A stretch of 64,000 nucleotides of DNA from Opitutaceae bacterium (GCA_016715765.1 JADJZJ010000006.1:1-64000); one strand, 5' to 3'. Shown: positions 52,391 through 61,065, numbered from the stretch's first letter. The notes: generated by a model from the letters alone, not told the origin. Translations and numbers: made by a program.

Positions 52391-52448
52391 GATGCGGGGG
52401 GCGGTAGCCCATATTGGTTCATCCGGGCGGCGTTGTGGACAATAATAT

Positions 52449-52464
52449 TACCTAATTTCAGGTA
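52449..52464. promoter_or_regulatory. Putative operator upstream of regulator 1
   Basis: TACCT-AATTTC-AGGTA is a perfect inverted repeat, 58 bases before the GTG of regulator 1. It differs from the site before receptor 1 only inside the spacer. Confidence 0.6.
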
Positions 52465-52477
52465 GGCGGACAAATGC

Positions 52478-52509
52478 AAAAAAGGGCGGCATCCCGGAGG
52501 ATGCCGCCC
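52478..52509 (-). terminator. Rho-independent terminator after receptor copy 2
   Basis: On the minus strand GGGCGGCATC-ctccg-GGATGCCGCCC is followed by TTTTTT. It lies 34 bases downstream of the receptor stop and just before the operator of regulator 1. Confidence 0.85.
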
Positions 52510-52542
52510 TTGAAGGCAGATCAGCTGTTCAGTTCAAACCAC

Positions 52543-55530
52543 TCAGAAGGTGAGGGTCGTGCTGAGCAGCCAGTTGCGGGCCGGCGAGAGGGCGTAGGAA
52601 CCCTCGGAGTACTTTTCGTCGGTCACGTTGTAGATACCGATGGAGGTCCGGAACTTGTAGCCCATGAACTCCCAGGGGTAGGCGGCCGTCACGTCGAAGA
52701 CGATGTAGTCGCCGGCCTGGTAGCCGTTGCCGAGCGGGTTCCAGTCCACGCCGCGGCTGACCACGGTCTCGGACGAGTAGCGCATACCGGCGCCGAGCGC
52801 GAGGCCGCGGGCCGGGCCGTCCGTGAACGTGTACTTGCCGAACACGTTGAAGCGGTACTCGGGCACGTTCTCCACGCGGGCGTTCCAGAGGATGTACGCG
52901 TCGCGCTTCTGGGTGGCGTTCAGGGTATTGTTGTAATAATCCGAACCGGGCTTCGAGTAGATCGGGCGTTGATCCTCGACGGTCTCGGCCGTGGGCATCC
53001 AGGAGGCGTTGATCAGCGCCTGGAAGTTGCGGATCGGGGTCCAGATGACCTCAACTTCCGCGCCCTCGATCTCAACCTTGTTGCCGTAGGAACGGACACG
53101 GAACACGCGGCCGGTGTTGGCGGCCGAGGCACTCACCAAACCGGAGCGGGCGGCGCCCGCGATCCAGATCGGGTTCGTGTTGTAGTTCAGCGGCTCGTTC
53201 GCGTTCGCCTGCGCCACGCCGTCGTCTTCACGACGGTTGATGCGGTTGGCGCTGAAGAGCGACAGCGTACCGACGATCTTGTTGTCGTCCGTGGTGTACT
53301 TGACGCCGATCTCGTAGTTCTTGCCCTCTTCGTTCGGGACATTCTTGTAGTAACCTTGGGCCTCGAACAGGGCCTTGATCTGCGCACCCGTCGTGATCGC
53401 CTGACCACGGTAGATGAACTGACCGGCCAGGCCGCGGGAGGCGTACTCGTCGATGATGCCCTGGGCGATGAGCATTTCGTCACCCACAAACATGCCACCG
53501 ACCGTACCACCGTTGAACTTGAAGATCTTGGCCGTGGTGGCGTAGACGTTCAGGTTCTTGTTGATGGCGAAGGACGCGCCGGCCATCCAGGAGTCACCCT
53601 TCTGGTCGTACAGGTTGGTCTTCTGGTAGTTGACCGAGTGGCCCCAGACGTTCTCGGGATAAGCCACGGGATCGAGGTGCATGTCCGGGAAGTAGGTGTA
53701 CCAGGGGAAGTTGTTCACCTGGGGCTGGAAGCGTTCCCACTTCTTCTCTTCACGGTAACCGGCGAGCACCGTCAGGCGGTCCTCGAGGAGGGAGGCCTGA
53801 TAGTTGATGTACATGCCCTCGAGGACGGGCTTGTAGCCGTCGAGCGCATTGCGGTCGTCCTGGAAGTACTGGTTGATGTCGGGAGCGAGCTCGTATCCGG
53901 GATCCCAGTTGTTGAAGATCTGGCGGACGGGCTTGATGGCGCCGTTGCGGTCGGTGATGATCTGGTTCACCGGCACGCCGCCGAAGTCATACTTCGCGAC
54001 GTTGGTGCCCCGGTAGTCCGGATTGGAGACCGTGTTGCGGGCGCCGGGCAGGAAGGCCCAGTTGAGGTCCGTCTGCGCCGCGCCACCGAGGTACTGCTGC
54101 GTCCAGGTGGAGCGCTGGTAACCGGTCAGCACCTTGTTCTTGATGCCGAACAGGTCGAACTTGAAGACCAAGTCCACGTTGTGCACCTGCGTGTAGCGCC
54201 AGTAACCCGAACGGTTGCCCAGGCCGATGTTGAAGTGCACGCCGTCGGCGTACGGGGTCTGGAGCGCACCACCCTGGCCGACCGAGTTGTTCACGGCGCG
54301 GTCATTGGTGTAGGTGTAGCGGGCATCGAGCCATTCGAACGGGGACATGTCCACCGTGGCGGTGAAGACTTCGTCCTCGTTGTCGTTGTAGGCGCCGCGG
54401 GCCGTGTAGTTGAAGGCCTCATCCTGGATGAAGGTGCCCCCGGCGTTGGTGTAGTAGGCGCCGCGCTCGACGCTGGTGTAGGCGGGAATCCAGAGATCGC
54501 CCGTCGACGTGCGCTTGTTGTTGATGTACGTCGAATAGGCGAGGGTCGGGGTCGTCGTGGTCTGCAGCACATTGGCGGCGAGGCCGTTGCCGGCGTTGGC
54601 CGTGATCGTGCTGGTCAGCGTGGCCGTCGAGGAGCCGTAGGCGCCCGTCGTGGCCGCGTTCTTCCAGCCCGCGAAGTCGCTGTAGATCCAGTCGTAGTCG
54701 TTCGCGTTGTAGCGTTCCTTCAGGTACTCGAACTCGAGGTTGATCGTCAGCTTGCCGCTGTCCAAGGGCTTCAAGGTCAGCGTGGGCGTGAGATTGAAGT
54801 TCTTGTGGTACTCAAAGCGACGCTCGCCCTGCAGGTCCTGCCAGGCGCCGACGAAACGGAAGGCGGCCTTCTTGGACAGCACGGTGTTGTTGTCGACCTT
54901 GACCTTGTGACCGCTGTTGTCGTCCAGCTGGTAGGTCAGTTCGGTCGGGATCTTCGTGAACGACGGGCGCTTGGTGACGTAGTTGATGACGCCGCCGGGA
55001 TAGCCCTGGCCGAAGAACACGGACGCCGGGCCCTTCACCACTTCCACGCGCTCGACGTTGTCGAGATTGTGCGAGATGTAGCGGAAGACGCCGTTGCGCA
55101 TGAGCGTGTTCACCTGGAAACCGCGCATCGTGAAACCGCCCTGGGGGGTGGCCTCGTTGGCGGGGATACGCATCTTGAACCGCGTGTCACCGGAGGCCGC
55201 GGCCGAGTAACGGAACAGATCCGTCAGCGACTTGGCGTTGGTGTCATCGAGGAACTCGCGCGAGATAACCGAGATGTTCATCGGCACCTTCTGGATTTCC
55301 ATGCCGATCTTGGTGGCCGTGGCGGCATTGGTCTTCAGGTAGCCGTAGTCTTTTTCGGATGAGACTTCGAAAGGAGTCAGCTTCGTGATCTCCTCGTCGT
55401 CGTCAGTTGCCGTGACAGTCACCGGCTGCTGCGCCCAAAGGGACGAGGCAGACAGGCCGATCAGGGCAGCCAAACAGGCGGCCAAATATCGTTTGGTCAC
55501 CGATGCTGGGTAGCTGGTTTCTTGGTTCAT
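52543..55530 (-). CDS. TonB-dependent receptor, copy 2 (intact)
   Basis: The 995-residue outer-membrane receptor starts MNQETSYPASVTKRYLAACLAAL (signal peptide ending SLWAQ). The TonB-box region DDDEEITKLTPFEVSSEKDYGYLK is followed by the plug domain (VPMNISVISREFLDDTN, GFTMRGFQVNTLMRNGVFR, VEVVKGPASVFFGQGYPGGVINYVTKRP) and a 22-strand-type barrel ending in WLLSTTLTF with a terminal Phe. The plug motifs resemble siderophore receptors, but in this lineage such receptors also import glycans, so the ligand is open. It follows regulator 2 and a structured leader, and has its own terminator. Confidence 0.92.
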   Translation of the reverse strand: MNQETSYPASVTKRYLAACLAALIGLSASSLWAQQPVTVTATDDDEEITKLTPFEVSSEKDYGYLKTNAATATKIGMEIQKVPMNISVISREFLDDTNAKSLTDLFRYSAAASGDTRFKMRIPANEATPQGGFTMRGFQVNTLMRNGVFRYISHNLDNVERVEVVKGPASVFFGQGYPGGVINYVTKRPSFTKIPTELTYQLDDNSGHKVKVDNNTVLSKKAAFRFVGAWQDLQGERRFEYHKNFNLTPTLTLKPLDSGKLTINLEFEYLKERYNANDYDWIYSDFAGWKNAATTGAYGSSTATLTSTITANAGNGLAANVLQTTTTPTLAYSTYINNKRTSTGDLWIPAYTSVERGAYYTNAGGTFIQDEAFNYTARGAYNDNEDEVFTATVDMSPFEWLDARYTYTNDRAVNNSVGQGGALQTPYADGVHFNIGLGNRSGYWRYTQVHNVDLVFKFDLFGIKNKVLTGYQRSTWTQQYLGGAAQTDLNWAFLPGARNTVSNPDYRGTNVAKYDFGGVPVNQIITDRNGAIKPVRQIFNNWDPGYELAPDINQYFQDDRNALDGYKPVLEGMYINYQASLLEDRLTVLAGYREEKKWERFQPQVNNFPWYTYFPDMHLDPVAYPENVWGHSVNYQKTNLYDQKGDSWMAGASFAINKNLNVYATTAKIFKFNGGTVGGMFVGDEMLIAQGIIDEYASRGLAGQFIYRGQAITTGAQIKALFEAQGYYKNVPNEEGKNYEIGVKYTTDDNKIVGTLSLFSANRINRREDDGVAQANANEPLNYNTNPIWIAGAARSGLVSASAANTGRVFRVRSYGNKVEIEGAEVEVIWTPIRNFQALINASWMPTAETVEDQRPIYSKPGSDYYNNTLNATQKRDAYILWNARVENVPEYRFNVFGKYTFTDGPARGLALGAGMRYSSETVVSRGVDWNPLGNGYQAGDYIVFDVTAAYPWEFMGYKFRTSIGIYNVTDEKYSEGSYALSPARNWLLSTTLTF

Positions 55531-55592
55531 TGGTTTTTGGGTTTAATCTGGTCCGACTGGTACAGCCGGACCAAAACTGGTGGACAGCGGAT

Positions 55593-55706
55593 CTCTGCGC
55601 CTGCCGGCCGCGGTCCCGGAACAAACCACCCCCCGGTGGTATCCGGCCGGCGAAATCAGCAACCGGCCGGAATCGTTCAGAAAGCTGCGGCAGGCAAAAC
55701 GCAGAG
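55593..55706 (-). promoter_or_regulatory. Structured 5' leader of receptor copy 2
   Basis: The closing stem is CTCTGC/GCAGAG plus GCCTGCC/GGCAGGC, with a small bulge (GTTTT). Inside are the hairpin CCGGCCGG-ttgctgatttcg-CCGGCCGG and the hairpin ACCACC-gggg-GGTGGT, with the same conserved joining strings as the other copies. A further hairpin GGTCCG...CGGACC lies between the leader and the start codon. Confidence 0.65.
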
Positions 55707-55774
55707 AAATTGTCCGATGTAAAATAACCCGCCCATACTAGGGGCTCGCCGGGTCGAAACCTACGGCGCAATCC

Positions 55775-55790
55775 TACCCAAGTTTGATGA
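55775..55790. promoter_or_regulatory. Degenerate operator upstream of receptor copy 2
   Basis: TACCC-AAGTTT-GATGA keeps a good left half-site but a poor right one. It lies at the equivalent place to the sites before receptors 1 and 3, about 57 bases after the stop of regulator 2. Confidence 0.35.
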
Positions 55791-55846
55791 GTTTTCTGAA
55801 TAATCGCCCAACCGGCCGCCGGGCCGGTATCAGGCGCCGGTGGCGG

Positions 55847-56545
55847 TCAGGCCACGGGGTTGATTCGAACCAGTCCGAGGCGCGCGACCTCGTGGACGAG
55901 CTTGGCGCTGGTGGAAACCTTGAGCTTGCGCATGATGTTGCGCCGGTGCGTCTGGACCGTGTTGATGCTGATGCCAAAGCGTGCGGCGGCTTCCTGGTTG
56001 TCGCAGCCCTCGCCGATCAGGCGGATGATCCGCAACTCCATCGCGGTCAGATCCTGGGCGCCGGTGTTCGCCGGCAGCTCGTCGATCAGGTACCTCCGCA
56101 GGTGGGTGCTGATGTAGCCTTCGCCGTCGATCACCTGCTGCATGGCTTGGCGGACGGTTCCGAATGACTCGGTGGCGGTGTCGACCGCGCCGTCGAACCG
56201 GGCCGTGCGGAGCGAGAGGAGGATATGCTCCTCCCACTGCGAAGACATGACCATGATGCGCGCGGCGAGGCGTCCGCGGTTCACACGCTCGAGCAGCTCC
56301 ACGCCGTCCATGTCGTCGAAACTCAAGCCCATCACCAGCAGGTCGGCCGGCTGGAGTTCCATCGCGCGCAGCGCCTGGGCGGCATGCCCGAAAAGGCGCA
56401 CCGTCGCGTCGGCAAAACACTCCAGGCTGGCCATGCGAAGCGCATCCGCGTGGAGACGGTTCTGCTCGGCAATGACCACGCTGGCCACTTGCGGTTGCGT
56501 AGCATAAGGCAATTGGAGATCCTGGGTGCGAACGGGAGGATTCAT
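55847..56545 (-). CDS. LuxR-type regulator with atypical receiver domain (module 2)
   Basis: The 232-residue protein has a receiver-like domain (ASVVIAEQNRLHADALRMASLE) and a LuxR helix-turn-helix (LTAMELRIIRLIGEGCDNQEAA, ISINTVQTHRRNIMRKLKV). The expected phospho-acceptor Asp is Gly (DLLVMGLSFDDMDG) and the acidic pair reads EQ. The segment SSQWEEHILLSLRTARFDGAVDTATES is almost the same as in regulator 3. It precedes receptor 2 on the same strand. Control by phosphorylation is unlikely; another signal or concentration-dependent binding is inferred. Confidence 0.88.
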   Translation of the reverse strand: MNPPVRTQDLQLPYATQPQVASVVIAEQNRLHADALRMASLECFADATVRLFGHAAQALRAMELQPADLLVMGLSFDDMDGVELLERVNRGRLAARIMVMSSQWEEHILLSLRTARFDGAVDTATESFGTVRQAMQQVIDGEGYISTHLRRYLIDELPANTGAQDLTAMELRIIRLIGEGCDNQEAAARFGISINTVQTHRRNIMRKLKVSTSAKLVHEVARLGLVRINPVA

Positions 56546-56642
56546 GCGGGGGGAACAGACATAAAAGACGCTAATGGCTCGTCCACGATATCCGTACGGA
56601 ATCAGAATCGTTTCATATTCCGTGTAATGGTCAATGGTTTGA

Positions 56643-56658
56643 TACCTAAATTTAAGTA
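56643..56658. promoter_or_regulatory. Putative operator upstream of regulator 2
   Basis: TACCT-AAATTT-AAGTA matches the TACCY-N6-RGGTA pattern with one mismatch. It lies 97 bases before the regulator 2 start, next to a TATAAT-like sequence. Confidence 0.45.
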
Positions 56659-56757
56659 TATAATACCTTCGGATCGTAAGCTAATGGTCGGGCCGGTTTA
56701 CGGTGTACCATGGGTATTAGCACTTTGGGATTTGCCAGGAATCCGGCCGTCCCAAAG

Positions 56758-56790
56758 CAAAAGGCGGCACCCTTGAGGGGTGCCGCCTTT
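56758..56790 (-). terminator. Rho-independent terminator after receptor copy 3
   Basis: On the minus strand AAAGGCGGCACC-cctcaaggg-TGCCGCCTTTT forms a stem and ends in T residues. It lies about 32 bases beyond the receptor stop and is of the same kind as those after copies 1 and 2, but of different sequence. Confidence 0.8.
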
Positions 56791-56821
56791 GCCGGCGGGC
56801 CGCGAGTCGGGATCAGCCGGC

Positions 56822-59800
56822 TCAGAAGCTGAGGGTCGTGCTGAGCAGCCAGTTGCGGGCCGGCGAGAGGGCGTAGGAACCCTCGGAATATTCCTTGTCG
56901 GTCACATTGTAGATGCCGAGCGAGGTGCGGAACTTGTAGCCCATGAACTCCCACGGGTAGGCCGCCGTCACGTCAAACACCACATAGTCGCCGGCCTGGT
57001 AGCCGCCGTTGAGCGGATTCCAGTCCACCGAGCGGGCGACCACCGTCTCGGAGGAGTAGCGCAGGCCGGCACCGAGGGACAGGCCGCGCGCCGGGCCGTC
57101 CGTGAACGTGTACTTGCCGAACACATTGAGGCGGTATTCCGGCACGTTCTCCACGCGGGCGTTCCACAGGATGTACGCGTCGCGCTGCTGGGCGGCGGTG
57201 AGGACGTTGTTGTAGTAGTCCGAGCCGGGCTTCGAATAGATCGGGCGCGTATCCTCGACGGTCTCGGCCGTGGGCATCCAGGAGGCGTTGATCAGCGCCT
57301 GGAAGTTGCGGATCGGGGTCCAGATGACCTCGGCTTCCGCGCCCTCGATCTTCACCTTGTTGCCATAGGAGCGCACGCGGAAGACGCGGCCGGTGCTGGT
57401 GGCGGTGGCGCCGACCAGGCCGGAGCGGGCCGCCCCGGCGATCCAGATCGGGTTGGTGTTGTAGTTCAGCGGCTCGTTCGCGTTGGCCTGCGCCACGGTG
57501 TCGTCCTCGCGCCGGTTGATGCGGTCGGCGCTGAACAGCGAGAAGGTGCCGACGATCCGGCTGTCATCACTGGTGTATTTGACGCCAACCTCGTAGTTTT
57601 TGCCCTCCTCGTTCGGGACCATCTGGTAGTAGCCGAGCCCCTCGACGATGCCCACGAACTGGGAGACCGAGGTGATGGACTGGCCGCGGTAGACAAACTG
57701 GCCCGCCAGGCCGCGGGCGGCGTACTCGTCGATGATGCCCTGGGCGATCAGCTGCTCGTCACCCACAAAGACGCCGCCGACATTGCCGGAGTTGAACTTG
57801 AAGATCTTCGACGCCGAGGCGTAGACGCTCAGGTTCTTGTTGATGGCGAAGGAGGCGCCGCCCATCCAGGAGTCGCCCTCCTGGTCGTAGGGCACCGTCT
57901 TCTGGTAATTGACCGAGTGCCCCCAGACGTTTTCCGGGTAGGCCGTGGGATCCAGGTACATGTCCGCAAAATAGGTGTACCAGGGGAAGTTGTTGACCTG
58001 CGCCTGCATGCGTTCCCATTTCTTTTCCTCGCGGTAACCGGCCAGGACGGTCAGGCGATCGTCCAGCATCGAGGCCTGATAGTTGAGGTACATGCCTTCC
58101 AGGGTCGGCTTGTAGCCGTCGAGGGCGTTGCGGTCGTCCTGGAAGTAGGTGTTGATGTCGGGCGCGAGTTCGTAGCCGGGATCCCAGTTGTTGTAGATCT
58201 GGCGGACGGGCTTGATGGCGCCGGCGCGATCGTAGATGACCTGGTTCACCGGCACGGCGCCGAAATCATACTTCGCCGTGTTGGTGCCGGCATAGTCCGG
58301 ATTGGAGACCGTGTTGCGCGCGCCGGGCAGGAAGGCCAGGTTGAGGTCGGTCTGCGCCGCACTGGAAAGGTACTGCTGCGTCCAGGTGGAGCGCTGGAAT
58401 CCGGTCAGCACCTTGTGCTTGATGTTGAACACATCAAACTTGAACACCAGGTCGAGGTTGTGCACCTGCGTGTAGCGCCAGTAGCCCGAACGGGCGCCGA
58501 GGCCGACGTTCCAGTGGATGCCGTCGGCATAGGGGGTCGTGAGCGCTCCGCCCTGGCCGACGCTGTTGTTGACCGCGCGGTCATTGGTGTAGGTGTAGCG
58601 GGCGTCGAGCCACTCGAACGGGGCCATGTCCACCGTGGCGGTGAAGACCTCGTCCTCGTTGTCATGATAGGCGCCGCGGCTGGTGTAGTTGAAGGCCTCG
58701 TCCTGGATGAAGTTGCCCGCGGCATCGGTGATGTAGGCCCCGCGCTCGACGCTCGTGTAGGCCGGCAGCCAGAGGTCGCCGGTCGCCGTGCGCTTGTTGT
58801 TGATGTAGGTCGAGTAGGCGAGGGTCGGGGTCGTCGTGGTCTGCAGCACATTGGCGGCGAGACCGTTCCCGGCGCTGGCCGTGATCGTGCTGGTCAGCGT
58901 GGCGGTCGAGGAGCCGTAGGCGCCCGTGGTGGCGGCGTTCTTCCAGCCGGCGAAGTCGCTGTAGATCCAGTCGTAGTCGTTCGCGTTGTAGCGTTCCTTC
59001 AGGTACTCGAACTCGAGGTTGATGGTCAGCTTGCCGCTGTCCAGGGGCTTCAGGGTCAGCGAGGGCGTGAGGTTGAAGTTCTTGTGGTACTCGAAGCGGC
59101 GCTCGCCCTGCAGGTCCTGCCAGGCGCCGACGAAGCGGAAGGCGGCCTTCTTGGAGAGGACCGTATTGTTGTCGATCTTCACCTTGTGGCCGGAGTTGTC
59201 ATCAAGCTGGTAGGTCAGCTCGGTCGGGATCTTCGTGAACGAGGGCCGCTTGGTGATGTAGTTGATGACGCCACCGGGGTAGCCCTGGCCGAAGAACACG
59301 GACGCCGGGCCCTTCACCACTTCCACGCGCTCGACGTTGTCGAGATTGTGCGAGATGTAGCGGAAGACGCCGTTGCGCATGAGCGTGTTCACCTGGAAGC
59401 CGCGCATCGTGAAGCCGCCCTGGGGGGTGGCCTCGTTGGCGGGCACGCGCATCTTGAACCGCGTGTCACCGGCGGACGCGGCCGAGTAACGGAACAGATC
59501 CGTCAGCGACTTGGCGTTGGTGTCATCGAGGAACTCGCGCGAGATAACCGAGATGTTCATCGGCACCTTCTGGATTTCCATGCCGATACGGGTGGCCGTG
59601 GCGGCGTTGGTCTTGAGGTAGCCGTAGTCCTTGTCGGATGAAACCTCGAAGGGCGTGAGCTTCGTCACTTCCTCGTCGGTTTCACCGGTGGTCGCGACGG
59701 CGGCGGACTGGGCCCGCAGCGAGGCGGACGACAGGCCCACCAGCGCGGCGAGACCGGCGGCCAGGATGAGCCTGGCCGGGTGGTTGGTTGCTTGGTTCAT
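56822..59800 (-). CDS. TonB-dependent receptor, copy 3 (intact)
   Basis: The start MNQATNHPARLILAAGLAAL at 59800 gives a signal peptide ending SLRAQ; a longer frame upstream would run through the leader. The protein has 992 residues with the same TonB-box, plug and barrel motifs as copy 2 (TKLTPFEVSSDKDYGYLKTN, VEVVKGPASVFFGQGYPGG, terminal WLLSTTLSF). It differs from copy 2 mainly in scattered barrel residues, for example ATSTGRVFRVRSYGNKVKIEG and ITSVSQFVGIVEGLGYYQ, so its ligand may differ. It follows regulator 3. Confidence 0.92.
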   Translation of the reverse strand: MNQATNHPARLILAAGLAALVGLSSASLRAQSAAVATTGETDEEVTKLTPFEVSSDKDYGYLKTNAATATRIGMEIQKVPMNISVISREFLDDTNAKSLTDLFRYSAASAGDTRFKMRVPANEATPQGGFTMRGFQVNTLMRNGVFRYISHNLDNVERVEVVKGPASVFFGQGYPGGVINYITKRPSFTKIPTELTYQLDDNSGHKVKIDNNTVLSKKAAFRFVGAWQDLQGERRFEYHKNFNLTPSLTLKPLDSGKLTINLEFEYLKERYNANDYDWIYSDFAGWKNAATTGAYGSSTATLTSTITASAGNGLAANVLQTTTTPTLAYSTYINNKRTATGDLWLPAYTSVERGAYITDAAGNFIQDEAFNYTSRGAYHDNEDEVFTATVDMAPFEWLDARYTYTNDRAVNNSVGQGGALTTPYADGIHWNVGLGARSGYWRYTQVHNLDLVFKFDVFNIKHKVLTGFQRSTWTQQYLSSAAQTDLNLAFLPGARNTVSNPDYAGTNTAKYDFGAVPVNQVIYDRAGAIKPVRQIYNNWDPGYELAPDINTYFQDDRNALDGYKPTLEGMYLNYQASMLDDRLTVLAGYREEKKWERMQAQVNNFPWYTYFADMYLDPTAYPENVWGHSVNYQKTVPYDQEGDSWMGGASFAINKNLSVYASASKIFKFNSGNVGGVFVGDEQLIAQGIIDEYAARGLAGQFVYRGQSITSVSQFVGIVEGLGYYQMVPNEEGKNYEVGVKYTSDDSRIVGTFSLFSADRINRREDDTVAQANANEPLNYNTNPIWIAGAARSGLVGATATSTGRVFRVRSYGNKVKIEGAEAEVIWTPIRNFQALINASWMPTAETVEDTRPIYSKPGSDYYNNVLTAAQQRDAYILWNARVENVPEYRLNVFGKYTFTDGPARGLSLGAGLRYSSETVVARSVDWNPLNGGYQAGDYVVFDVTAAYPWEFMGYKFRTSLGIYNVTDKEYSEGSYALSPARNWLLSTTLSF

Positions 59801-59867
59801 GTGTTTTTGGGTTATGCGTTGCTGATCCGGTCCGCCGGAGCGGACCAAAAGGGGCGGTCGGGAATGG

Positions 59868-59984
59868 TCTCTGCGCCCGCCAACCGCCGGTCCCGGAACC
59901 AACCACCCCCCGGTGGGTATCCGGCCGGTGAAATCAGCGGCCGGCCGGATGCGTTCAGAAAGCAGCTGCGGGACGAGCGCAGAG
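59868..59984 (-). promoter_or_regulatory. Structured 5' leader of receptor copy 3
   Basis: The closing stem CTCTGCGC/GCGCAGAG encloses the hairpin ATCCGGCCGG-ccgctgatttca-CCGGCCGGAT and the hairpin CCACC-gggg-GGTGG, with the conserved strings CTTTCTGAACG and TTCCGGGACCG. A second hairpin GGTCCGC-cgga-GCGGACC lies nearer to the start codon (59828-59845). Confidence 0.65.
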
Positions 59985-60052
59985 AAAGTGAGTCAGGAAA
60001 ACGAACGCGCGCATCCTAGGGAGCCCGCGTGAATTTTGATACGGGTCCGGCT

Positions 60053-60068
60053 TACCCAAGATTGGGTA
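60053..60068. promoter_or_regulatory. Putative operator upstream of receptor copy 3
   Basis: TACCC-AAGATT-GGGTA is a perfect inverted repeat, extended by one pair on each side (TTACCC...GGGTAA). It lies upstream of the leader of receptor 3. It pairs in type with the site upstream of regulator 3. Confidence 0.6.
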
Positions 60069-60101
60069 AGGATTCGGTGAAACCTCCCGCGCGGGTTGGA
60101 A

Positions 60102-60263
60102 TGTAGGGCGGGGTCTCCGAACCCCGCCTTTCCTCATCTCTATGCTAGAATCCAATCTTTCTCGTTCTCTTTATCTTTCTCTTTCTCGGCTTGGAGAGTT
60201 TGCGCATGATTGCGACCGAGGGCGGTCGCGCTCCCAGGCGGGGTTCGGAGACCCCGCCCTACA
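60102..60263. repeat. Composite palindromic element providing the regulator 3 stop codon
   Basis: The ends are inverted copies of TGTAGGGCGGGGTCTCCGA. The core contains CTTTCTCGTTCTCTTTATC. The right-hand GTAG, read on the minus strand, supplies the TAG stop of regulator 3 (60259-60261). The 458 bases between receptor 3 and regulator 3 hold this element, the operator and the leader, but no gene. Confidence 0.85.
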
Positions 60264-60993
60264 TCAAGCCCCGCGCCGACGCCACCGGACTGATGCGCAC
60301 CAGCCCGAGGCGCACGGCCTCGCGCACGAGCTTGGCGCTCGTGGACACCCGGAGCTTGCGCATGATGTTGCGCCGGTGGGTCTGCACGGTGGCGATGCTG
60401 AGGCCCAGTTTTTCGGCCGCCTCCAGGTTGTCGCTGCCGTCGCCGATGACGCGGAGCACGCGCAATTCCGCCGTGGTCAGATCCCGCGCCGCCCGCGTGG
60501 CCGGCAGGTCGTCGATGAGGAAGCGCCGCAACGGGATGCTGATGTAGCCCTCGCCGCGGATGACGAGTTCCAGGGCGCGCCGCACGGCCTCGAGCGATTC
60601 GGAGGCCGTGTCCACGGCGCCCTCGAACCGGGCCGTGCGCAGCGACAGCAGGATGTGCTCCTCCCATTGCGAGGAGATGATCAGCGTGTGGGCCGCCAGC
60701 CGGCCCTGGTTGACCCGGGCCAGCAGTTCCACTCCGTCCATGTCCTCGAAACTCAATCCCATCACCAGGATGTCGGCCTGCTGCCGGCGCAGGGCGGCCA
60801 GCGCGTCCGCCGCCCGCCGGTGGATCTGCACCGCGGCCCGGGGGAAGCATTCCGCGCACACGAGGCTCAGCGCTTCGGCGTGAATGCGGTTCTGTTCGAC
60901 GATGAGGATGGTGGCGACATGGGCCGGGCCGGCGGAAGGGTCGAGCGATGGGATCGGAGGAACAGGCAGCTCCATGGAGAGGGCGTGGGACAT
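60259..60993 (-). CDS. LuxR-type regulator with atypical receiver domain (module 3)
   Basis: The 244-residue protein has a receiver-like domain (ATILIVEQNRIHAEALSLVCAE) and a LuxR helix-turn-helix (LTTAELRVLRVIGDGSDNLEAA, LSIATVQTHRRNIMRKLRV). As in regulator 2 the phospho-acceptor position is Gly (DILVMGLSFEDMDG) and the acidic pair reads EQ. The start at 60993 (MSHALSMELPVPPIPSLDP) has an alternative six codons downstream. A palindrome lies 72 bases upstream; it sits between this gene and the divergent alpha-mannosidase gene, so it may control both. Confidence 0.88.
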   Translation of the reverse strand: MSHALSMELPVPPIPSLDPSAGPAHVATILIVEQNRIHAEALSLVCAECFPRAAVQIHRRAADALAALRRQQADILVMGLSFEDMDGVELLARVNQGRLAAHTLIISSQWEEHILLSLRTARFEGAVDTASESLEAVRRALELVIRGEGYISIPLRRFLIDDLPATRAARDLTTAELRVLRVIGDGSDNLEAAEKLGLSIATVQTHRRNIMRKLRVSTSAKLVREAVRLGLVRISPVASARGLM

Positions 60994-61065
60994 GGCTTGG
61001 GCGGGTTAAGGTTCCGGAAAGTTCATGGCGACGCCTCCCGGGGTTCCCGATTGCAGGGCGCCTGT

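Noticed and set aside
52474..55362. A plus-strand open frame of 962 codons antisense to receptor copy 2, with a similar one of 953 codons opposite copy 3 (56780-59641).
   Set aside because: They mirror the receptor genes in a high-GC genome and carry no family features; the receptor strand has a signal peptide, plug and barrel motifs and a terminator.
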